Source: Chrysomallon squamiferum
Lineage: Eukaryota > Mollusca > Gastropoda > Neomphalida > Peltospiridae
Length of the DNA stretch: 64,000 nt
Reading direction: 5' to 3'
NCBI GenBank assembly: GCA_012295275.1
Contig: CM022671.1
Span: 28,611,822 to 28,675,821 of the forward strand
In this document: positions 57,273 through 64,000 of the stretch, piece by piece
Layout: every line of letters begins with the position of its first letter
Numbering within the stretch: the first letter of the stretch is position 1
Translations under genes and position numbers: made by a program
The notes under the pieces: generated by a model
Told to the model about the DNA's origin: nothing
The model's input: the letters and a program-made list of their open reading frames with translations, nothing else
The model's database searches: none

Positions 57273-57700
57273 ATTTACCAAAGGTGCTGCACCTTTTGAA
57301 AATGCGTTTGAAAAAAAAACGAGCAAATTTTCAAAAACATGTGCGTTTTTTGTGCACGTGTCGGAAACGAGTTGTTGCCCTTGGGTGGGGCGTGCGGCAC
57401 TTTTGACCCGTGTGGGGCAACCCTTGCCCCACTTTTGGGTATGTGCGCCCGATTTTTCCCACGTGCTCAGAAAAAGTTATTGCACTTTGAAAAAGGTACC
57501 CCTAGCATTTTTAACGAAACTTGAAAAAATTCGATTTTCAAAAATTGAAAATCCGTGTGGCACTATTCCGTGTGGTCGGGAAAAATATTTCAACGTGTGG
57601 AAAAGGTGCGCGCCGTCGGGGCGAGTGTGGCAAATACGTTTCCAAGATTTTCTAAAGGTGCTGCAACTTTTGAAAATGCGTTTGAAAAAAAAACGAGCAA
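57273..57700. repeat. GC-richer tandem satellite, period about 374 bp
   Basis: aaggtgctgc near 57281 and its surroundings (gaaaatgcgtttgaaaaaaa, cgagcaa) recur at about 57655-57700, an offset of 374 bp. The unit has repeated cgtgtgg and gtgcgc motifs and is much richer in G/C than its surroundings. Slightly more than one unit is visible before the gap. Confidence 0.7.
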
Positions 57701-57900
57701 NNNNNNNNNNNNNNNNNNNNNNNNNNNNNNNNNNNNNNNNNNNNNNNNNNNNNNNNNNNNNNNNNNNNNNNNNNNNNNNNNNNNNNNNNNNNNNNNNNNN
57801 NNNNNNNNNNNNNNNNNNNNNNNNNNNNNNNNNNNNNNNNNNNNNNNNNNNNNNNNNNNNNNNNNNNNNNNNNNNNNNNNNNNNNNNNNNNNNNNNNNNN
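57701..57900. other. assembly gap of exactly 200 N
   Basis: Two hundred N in a row, most likely a fixed-size placeholder, so the true distance is unknown. It falls between the satellite and the tRNA-Val cluster. Confidence 0.99.
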
Positions 57901-57909
57901 GTTTATGTA

Positions 57910-57981
57910 GGTTTCGTGGTGTAGTGGTTATCACGTCTGCTTTACACGCAGAAGGTCGCGAGTTCGAGCCTCGCCGGAACC
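57910..57981 (+). tRNA. tRNA-Val (anticodon TAC)
   Basis: A 72-nt cloverleaf without the discriminator base. The acceptor stem GGTTTCG/CGGAACC pairs fully with one T-G wobble. The anticodon arm is TCTGC-TTTACAC-GCAGA and the T-arm GCGAG-TTCGAGC-CTCGC. A TTTT run at 57987-57990 can end Pol III transcription. The body closely matches metazoan tRNA-Val. Confidence 0.95.
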
Positions 57982-58488
57982 TTTAGTTTTGTTAATATTT
58001 TGTTTGTAGCACTAACGTATTGTACTCTTTCCAGTTTTAAGAGCAGTTGTCAAAATAAAAGTCTTGATTTCAGTTTAACAATACTGATAGTTTTGAAAAT
58101 AATAAACTGGTTTTCAAATAACAATTAACTCTTTTTAAACTATTAAGGACAACGAACTATTACCGGTATACGTTTCTTTTAATATGTTTGTGGTTGTACA
58201 GTACTGAGACCCTTGAAGGTCGGTAATTCACCCCTCTTAAGTGTGCGTCCTAGACGGCTGCCAATCTTTTTCTAGGTAGGTTTTTTTTTTCTTTACTTCT
58301 GTTATGAAAGATAAGCACATAAGTTTGAAATAAATAAATAAATTACTAGATTTCTTTAATTTTATTTTTGCGATAACTAATTGTATATAGCACAAAACAA
58401 CAAAGAAAAAATATATCCCCCGAAAAACAAAACCAATATCGTTTAATCGAAAAATAATAGAAAAAGAACAAGAAAGAAAAATAATCAA

Positions 58489-58560
58489 GGTTTCGGCGAG
58501 GCTCGAACTCGCGACCTTCTGCGTGTTAAGCAGACGTGATAACCACTACACCACGAAACC
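58489..58560 (-). tRNA. tRNA-Val (anticodon AAC)
   Basis: Minus strand, 72 nt, anticodon loop TTAACAC. The acceptor stem GGTTTCG/CGAAACC is perfectly paired. A T-run follows on the minus strand (about 58474-58478). The body differs from the TAC and CAC genes only at base 34 and in the 3' acceptor strand. The A at 34 would be read as inosine, covering GUU/GUC/GUA. Confidence 0.95.
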
Positions 58561-58810
58561 GATAACGTATTAATTTATAGTATCCAATGTCAATAAAGTA
58601 AGGTTTCGTCAATTCATTTATTAATTTTATTATTTAAATTCCTAACGAATTAAATGACATCATTCAATAACATGTAAATTAAATATTGTTTCATAATATC
58701 TTATTTCATAAAAATCACTTTTTAAAGCATGTCAAGTTACTAAATATTAGTTTATAAACTATTTTAAAATGAGTTGTTGTACCGTATTCATGATACTGTT
58801 AAAAGTGTTA

Positions 58811-58838
58811 TGGTCGCGTTTTCGAGCCTCGCCAAAAT
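58811..58838 (+). pseudogene. relic of a tRNA-Val 3' half
   Basis: ggtcgcgttttcgagcctcg followed by ccaaaatc matches the variable loop, T-arm and 3' end of the neighbouring tRNA-Val genes with point changes. No 5' half is present. Confidence 0.6.
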
Positions 58839-59076
58839 CTTGATTTTCTTTCTTGTTCTATTTCTTCAATTAATTTGTGGCTACTGTTAGTGTTGAAAAT
58901 AATAAACTTGTTTTGAATTAACAATTAACTCTTTTTAAACTATTAAGAACAATGAACTATTTCCGATGTACGTTTCTTTTAAAGGTCAGTAATGCACGTG
59001 TGCGTCCTAGACGGCTGTCTAGTTAAGCTAAACGTATACAAAGCTCTCAATGAAACATTAGAGGGTTATTCAAAGC

Positions 59077-59148
59077 GGTTTCGTGGTGTAGTGGTTATCA
59101 CGTCTGCTTCACACGCAGAAGGTCGCGAGTTCGAGCCTCGCCGGAACC
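59077..59148 (+). tRNA. tRNA-Val (anticodon CAC)
   Basis: 72 nt, anticodon loop TTCACAC, all stems paired (one T-G wobble in the acceptor). A T-run follows within 10 bp. The 5' flank (gtgtgcgtcctagacggctg near 58998) recurs before the CAC gene at 62385 and after the TAC gene at 57910, showing segmental duplication. Confidence 0.95.
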
Positions 59149-59789
59149 TTGATTTTTCTTTTTTTTACATATATATTTATTAAGGTTATGCAAGTAGTAT
59201 ATTTTTGACTGCAATTATTATTGTATTAACAAATAATAATTGGATGAATGAATAAATGAAATATTTATTTATTTATGTTTCAACTTTAAAAAAAATAAAT
59301 CACTGATCTTACATTAACGTTCTTTCTTTGTGTTTTGTTTATGATTACACACAAAAATTGTGTTGAAATTACCACAGAGTCGTGAAATCAAAGTTAAATG
59401 TGCCTGAGCAAATTTCACAGTCGTAAGCACGTACAAGGGCGTGAAATGGAGAAGACTGTAAACAAACGTCTCATTAGAAGATAAAATCCACGAAGACGTT
59501 GGATAATTCTGTGTAGAACTAAACTTGTCAGTAGATTTCATGATTCTAAACAAGCATAAGCTTACAGATCACAAATCACATAGGTTGTTTTAGTCATAGC
59601 TGTAACAAGATTTCTCATTAGAACAAAAACACTGTAACAAAATATGTCATGAAGACCTTTGAGTGGTTATTTTCAAAGTTGAAAGAATACAGTTTAGTAG
59701 ATTTATTTATGTTATCATACGAATCTATTTTGTAGAATTTTTTTTAGGGGCATTCGTTTTTGAGACAATTTAATCTGATAAAGAAACGA

Positions 59790-59973
59790 ATAACTGAACG
59801 TTTCCGCGAGGCCGGAAATAGCAGAATATGCATTTTTTTGTTTTTTTAAATAAAATCTTTATTCATAAAATCATACATTATAATTAAGAAAATTAATTAA
59901 GGATATTTAATTATTAAATTACAAATGTTTGAAGCAAACGTGATCACCACTAAACCAGTGAAACAGATGAACA
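59790..59973 (-). pseudogene. split relic of a tRNA-Val gene (tentative)
   Basis: On the minus strand, gtttcactggtttagtggtg and atcacgtttgcttc (about 59970-59930) resemble a tRNA-Val 5' half, and ggcctcgcggaaacg (about 59810-59796) resembles its T-arm and 3' end. Between them lies about 120 bp that contains aataaagat and an A-rich stretch, possibly an old retro-insertion. Confidence 0.35.
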
Positions 59974-60130
59974 CGAATAAACAGTCATACAGAGAGAGAG
60001 AGATTAGACCAAACCATTTTTTTTTTTTTTAAATCAAATTTAAAAAAAATAAAAACAATAAAAAATTCATCATTAAACTGCTTGATTTATTTTTCTTCAT
60101 AGATCTACATTTTACACATGTTTATATGTA

Positions 60131-60203
60131 GGTTTCGTGGTGTAGTGGTAGGTTTCGCGGTGTAGTGGTCATAATCAGCTTTACACGCAGAAGGTCGCGA
60201 GTT
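60131..60203 (+). pseudogene. rearranged tRNA-Val (TAC) pseudogene
   Basis: The first 20 bases (ggtttcgtggtgtagtggta) are repeated at 60151 with one change. The body then continues with changes in the D-arm and anticodon stem to ttacacgcagaaggtcgcga. It breaks inside the T-arm at gttc, where a reversed copy of the 42.4-kb intergenic block begins. The 3' acceptor strand is missing, so it cannot fold into a tRNA. Confidence 0.85.
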
Positions 60204-60328
60204 CATCATCTGACAAGCGGATCTGGCTGACACCATGTTGCAGGTCAAAGGTCGATAAGCTATTTATAACTCTGTCTAAATAATTGAAAACTTTCAAGCA
60301 CACGTGCACACTCACATACAAATACTGT
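60197..60328 (-). repeat. inverted copy of the 42.34-42.46 kb block
   Basis: ctgacaagcggatctggctg and the following 110 bp are the reverse complement, with few changes, of DNA between CYYR1-like gene B and SDR copy 1. The block is non-coding at both places. Confidence 0.8.
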
Positions 60329-60330
60329 AT

Positions 60331-60708
60331 AGAAATTTTACCTAGAAGGTATATATCATTTATCTGGAATCTATATAAATTATATGTATAAGTATAAAAC
60401 TTTTATTTAGAAGGTATAGAAATTTTATCTGTAAGGTATATAACTTTTATTTAGAAGGTATATAAATTTTATCTATAAGGTAAGTATATAAATGTTATCT
60501 AGAAGTTGTATAAATTTTATCAATAAGGTAAGTATAGAAATTTTACCTAGAAGGTATATAACTTTTATCTAGAATCTATATAAATTATATGTATAAGTAT
60601 AAAACTTTTATTTAGAAGGTACAGAAATTTTATCTATAAGGTAGGTATATAAATGTTATCTAGAAGTTGTATAAATTTTATCAATAAGGTATATAAATTT
60701 TATTAGGC
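60331..60708 (+). repeat. AT-rich minisatellite, 22-24-bp unit, about 205-bp higher-order period
   Basis: Units like tataaattttatctataagg repeat about 16 times. A longer block starting agaaattttacctagaagg at 60331 starts again at 60536. Confidence 0.8.
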
Positions 60709-61141
60709 TTTCAATTATTATTAATTTATTTAATAAAAGCAGATAATGTATATATTTCAGTACGTTGACATTATTTTTGTCAGGTAGGTATTTCTTTTTT
60801 CTTTCCTTCTGTTATGAAAGATAAGCACATCAGCTTGAAATAAATGATTAAGTAAATAAATAAATAAATTACTAGATTTCTTTAATTTTATTTTTGCGAT
60901 AACTAATTGTATATAGCATAAAACAACAAAGAAACAAAAAATCCCCCAAAAAACAAAACCAATATCGTTTTATCGAATTTTAATCATATTGAAATAAAAG
61001 TTTCTGTATTATGGATAAATCCATCTTGATGTGAGTGGGTGGTGTTTTTTTCTGATTTTCTGTTTGTCTCTCTCTCACTCAAAAAAGAAATAATAATAAT
61101 AATAAAAAACAATAGAAAAATAACAAGAAAGAAAGAATGAA

Positions 61142-61213
61142 GGTTTCGGCGAGGCTCGAACTCGCGACCTTCTGCGTGTTAAGCAGACGTGATAACCACT
61201 ACACCACGAAACC
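61142..61213 (-). tRNA. tRNA-Val (anticodon AAC), second copy
   Basis: Identical in body to the gene at 58489-58560, with all stems paired. About 350 bp of its downstream (3') flank (60790-61141) also match that of the first copy, so it arose by segmental duplication. The 3' T-run lies about 20 bp further away than in the first copy. Confidence 0.95.
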
Positions 61214-61564
61214 GATAAATATAAACGTACAGTAACTGCATGACACAGCATATTTTTTAATGGTTTATAAACTAATATTTATTAATTTGACACGTCATTG
61301 AAAAGTGAATTTTATGAAATAAATTGAAACTTTATTTAATTATTTCATTTGCATGTTATTATGTGATATATCATATAATTAAAATCATAAAATTGGTAAA
61401 TTAATGATAGCTTACTACATTGCCATTGGATATTATAAACTAATAGTGTTTTTAAATGAAGATATTTGATTCTGTAGTCAACATCGAGTCTTGTTCGAAC
61501 GAATGAAGAGAGATATAACATCTAGGTTTGTATAAAATACAGCAATGTTTCCAGTCTAATATTT

Positions 61565-61811
<247 letters not shown>

Positions 61812-61865
61812 TAGAAAAAAACAATGTTGTCGTCATATATCTACATTTTACACATATTTATATGT

Positions 61866-62060
61866 AGGTGTAGTGGTTCTCACGTCTGCTTTTACATGAC
61901 TGTGTGAGAGGATGCCTATTTTTTATTCTTGTTATTTACTGTTTTAATCTTATTTTAATTGTGTACAACTGTTGATTATATCAATAAAGATAAAAAAAAA
62001 AAAAAAAAAAAATCACGTCTGCTTTACACGCAGAATGTCGCGAGTTCGAGCCTTGCCGGA
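61866..62060 (+). pseudogene. tRNA-Val (TAC) pseudogene split by an insertion
   Basis: The 5' part (gtgtagtggttctcacgtct, from about 61868) lacks eight bases of the acceptor/D-arm junction. The 3' part resumes at 62013 with tcacgtctgctttacacgca and ends ccggaacc. It has two substitutions relative to the intact TAC gene. The 3' flank matches that of the intact gene at 57910. Between the halves lies a 116-bp insertion (61897-62012), annotated separately. Confidence 0.88.
61897..62012 (+). mobile_element. retroposed 116-bp insertion with poly(A) tail inside a tRNA-Val gene
   Basis: The insert ends with AATAAA (61983-61988) and about 21 A. It is flanked by a direct repeat of host tRNA sequence, tcacgtctgcttttaca (61880-61896) and tcacgtctgctttaca (62013-62028), differing by one T. 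This is the signature of target-primed reverse transcription. The source is unknown; it may be the 5'-truncated 3' end of a LINE or of an mRNA. Confidence 0.82.
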
Positions 62061-62384
62061 ACCTTTAGTTTTGTTAATATTTTGTTTGTAGCACTAACGT
62101 ATTGTACTCTTTCCTGTTTTAAGAGCAGTTGTCAAAATTAAAATCTTGATTTCAGTTTAACAATACTGTTAGTTTTGAGAATAATAAACTGGTTTTCAAG
62201 TAACAATTAACTCTTTTTAAACTATTAAAGATAATGAACTATTATCGGTATACGTTTCCTTTGATATTCTGTGACCCTTAAAGGTCAGTTATGCACCCCT
62301 CTTACGTGTGCGTTCTAGACGGCTGCCTGGTTAAGCTAAAGGTATTTAAGGCTTTCACTGAAACATTAGATGGTTAGTTTAAGC

Positions 62385-62456
62385 GGTTTCGTGGTGTAGT
62401 GATTATCACGTCTGCTTCACACGCAGAAGGTCGCGAGTTCGAGCCTCGCCGGAACC
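62385..62456 (+). tRNA. tRNA-Val (anticodon CAC), second copy
   Basis: 72 nt with the same stems and loop as the gene at 59077, but the D-loop reads gtagtgattatcac instead of gtagtggttatcac. This changes the second G of the conserved GG pair (position 19), which lies in the internal A-box and makes a tertiary contact with the T-loop. It may be less active. A T-run follows. Confidence 0.85.
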
Positions 62457-62578
62457 TTGATTTTTTTTTCTTCTAATTTTTCTATATATTTATTGACTTC
62501 CGGTTATGGTGGCGTCGAGTGTGGACGCGTTTCACATCGGCTCTCGCTTCGGAAAGGTTTTGTTGTAAACTAAGTATT

Positions 62579-63743
62579 ATGTCTTGGGCGGAAGAATCAG
62601 AAAATTACGAAGAAAAGATGAAAGATATGAATTTAAAAAAAGAAGGAATGAGAAAAAATGTTTTTAAAAAAGAATGCACTGTGATTGTAAATGTAGAAGA
62701 TAACAAGAAAATTTCAGCAGGCGACATGATAGATTTTGTAAGTGGCCAGGTGGGTGATGTGATAAAAGCGTGCGTACCGAAAGAATCCGACTCTTATGAA
62801 ATAACACTAGAAGATATTATACAAGCGAGAATGATTACGGAAATTGATGAAACAGAATTGAAAGGTCTAAAAATAAAGGCGAGAATTTTGAAATCTGAAA
62901 CTGTAGTAGTTTCCTTTTTGCACTTGCCTGCCTACATTGAAGATGAAGAAATTGAAGAAAAATTGAAACAAATGGAAATAGAAATTTTATCACCAATTTA
63001 TAGAAGGCTATACAAAGGGACAAAAATTGCAGATGGAACAAGATACGTGAGAGTGAAATTTCCACCCGGAATAAAAAGTTTACCATACTCAATGAAATTT
63101 AGGACTTATGAAGGAATAAAATATTTTCGTGTTTTTACATGACAATCAAATAAAAGTATGTTACAACTGCATGGCGGATAATCATTTGTTGAAAGACTGT
63201 CCAAATATAAGGTGTCATAACTGTAAACAAAAAGGACATTTTGCTAGAAACTGCCCGAACATATTTCTGTGTGAAAAGTGTGGAAACAAAGAGGATGAAT
63301 GTGAGTGTTGGTCAGAGTATGACAGCGATGAACAAAAAAACAGCGACAGTGACAGTGATGGTATGGAATATAATGTAAAATCAAAGGAGAAAAAAAAAGA
63401 AATTGAAGCAGAAAGTATCCAGAGGATAAATACAACAGAAATGGAAATCAACAAGGAACAACAAAAATCAGAAAATGGAGAAAAACCAAGAAAATCCCCT
63501 GATAAAAACACCAAAGTGAAAATTACTAACAAGGAAGCTGGAACCATCGAAGCAGAAAATAGTAAGCAGAGTAAAACAAAGCGTCGAACGAGATTGATCA
63601 AGCGTCCATCAGAAGAAAAACTGTGGAGCTTGGTAGAAAATAGAAAACAAAAAAAGAGACAAGCAGCACACATGAAAAGTGTGAGAGAAAGTGTTGCCAG
63701 GGTAATGAATGAGTATGGGGGGGAGGATATAGACAAGATATAG
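62579..63743 (+). pseudogene. LINE ORF1 (Gag-like, CCHC zinc knuckles), frameshifted
   Basis: The first frame runs from ATG 62579 to a stop at 63142. It has a charged N-terminus and a region (SFLHLPAYIEDEEIEEKL and GTRYVRVKFPPGI) like the RRM-type fold that precedes zinc knuckles in L1-like ORF1 proteins. The continuation is in the next frame from about 63129 to 63743. It carries CYNCMADNHLLKDC and CHNCKQKGHFARNC, both C-x2-C-x4-H-x4-C, then a partial third knuckle (CEKCGNKEDECEC), an acidic Ser/Asp stretch and a basic Lys/Arg-rich tail. The two frames meet at a run of five T (63132-63136), so one extra T relative to an intact parent is the simplest cause. This may be a real lesion or a homopolymer sequencing error. 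ORF1 proteins bind the element's RNA. Confidence 0.85.
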
Positions 63744-63755
63744 AATATTTTAAAA

Positions 63756-64000
63756 ATGGGTAATAGTTCACTAATTTTTCTACTTCTAACTATGATCTTG
63801 TCTATAAATGTAAACGGACTGAGAGATATTGAGAAATTAAATTCAGTTTTTGCAACATTTAAAAGTAAACATGCAAATATTATTTTTCTACAGGAAACAT
63901 TTTGGGATAATGACTTCATTGAGAGATATAAACATTTATGGGAAGGAAATATATTTTATAATAATTGTCCAAATAAAAAAAAGGGTGTAGCAATACTGGT
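63756..64000 (+). CDS. LINE ORF2, N-terminal part of the apurinic-type endonuclease (partial)
   Basis: Starts at ATG 63756, 13 bases after the ORF1 stop, and is open to the window edge (81 codons). SINVNGLRD holds the conserved Asn of the endonuclease/exonuclease/phosphatase fold and IIFLQETFWDND its metal-binding Glu. KKKGVAIL follows as in L1-type endonucleases. The domain nicks target DNA to prime reverse transcription. The reverse transcriptase would lie beyond the window. No ribosomal arrangement for ORF2 translation can be judged. Confidence 0.88.
   Translation, partial: MGNSSLIFLLLTMILSINVNGLRDIEKLNSVFATFKSKHANIIFLQETFWDNDFIERYKHLWEGNIFYNNCPNKKKGVAIL

Larger units (their letters stand above)
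62495..64000 (+). mobile_element. non-LTR retrotransposon (LINE), 5' part, continues past the window
   Basis: The 5' junction is placed by comparison with the flank of the other CAC tRNA gene. Both share sequence to tatatttatt, after which gacttccggttatggtggcg begins only here. The start (CTTCCGG, ATGGTGGCG) resembles ETS and YY1-type motifs seen at the 5' ends of L1-like elements. An 84-nt leader, ORF1 with zinc knuckles and the start of an ORF2 endonuclease follow in order. It appears not to be 5'-truncated. The 3' end lies beyond 64000. Confidence 0.85.

Noticed and set aside
57352-57986. Plus-strand frames of 143-190 residues across the N gap
   Set aside because: They depend on unknown bases and join satellite to a tRNA gene.
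63215-63919. 234-residue minus-strand frame
   Set aside because: It is antisense to LINE ORF1 zinc knuckles and the start of ORF2, which are recognised on the plus strand.

Overview
The window is nuclear DNA from an animal. It is AT-rich, its genes have GT-AG introns of 0.3-6.5 kb, and it is full of microsatellites and AT-rich minisatellites. Gene content (nicolin-1, a CSAD/GADL1-type decarboxylase, a tandem pair of CYYR1-like membrane proteins, a tandem array of 15-PGDH-like short-chain dehydrogenases, a tRNA-Val cluster, Tigger and LINE remnants) suggests a lophotrochozoan, most likely a mollusc. The species cannot be told from the sequence alone.

Layout. (1) 2.7-16.1 kb, plus strand: a complete seven-exon nicolin-1 gene (NICN1), with two further in-frame candidate cassette exons. 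A possible first exon of a divergent gene starts 267 bp upstream on the minus strand. (2) 16.69-16.84 kb, plus: an unassigned terminal coding exon. (3) 17.6-21.85 kb, minus: a complete four-exon PLP-dependent acidic amino-acid decarboxylase. (4) 22.2-33.3 kb: no gene recognised; microsatellites, a near-perfect 42-bp-arm hairpin and a possible poly(A)-tailed retrocopy. (5) 33.35-41.5 kb, plus: two adjacent CYYR1-like genes with identical intron phases (1-2-1), which are tandem duplicates. (6) 42.6-57.27 kb, minus: at least three tandem copies of a roughly 7-kb unit carrying a seven-exon SDR gene. Copy 1 has a destroyed exon 2, copy 2 has a mutated exon 3 acceptor, and copy 3 is cut off after its last exon. 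(7) 57.27-57.9 kb: a GC-richer 374-bp satellite running into a 200-N assembly gap. (8) 57.9-62.46 kb: a cluster of tRNA-Val genes with anticodons TAC, AAC and CAC on nearly identical bodies, built by segmental duplication, together with broken copies. (9) 62.495 kb to the end: a non-LTR retrotransposon starting 38 bp downstream of the last tRNA gene (ORF1 with zinc knuckles, then the start of the ORF2 endonuclease).

The genes do not form an operon or an obvious pathway. The most unusual features are the complementary lesions in the SDR array (upstream copy good for exons 1-2, downstream copy good for exons 3-7) and the tRNA-Val cluster. In that cluster a retroposed poly(A) insertion with a target-site duplication lies inside one tRNA, another tRNA is fused to an inverted copy of DNA from 42.4 kb, and a LINE lies just downstream of a third. 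Exon boundaries were read by eye from splice sites, phase and family similarity; no alignment or search was run.
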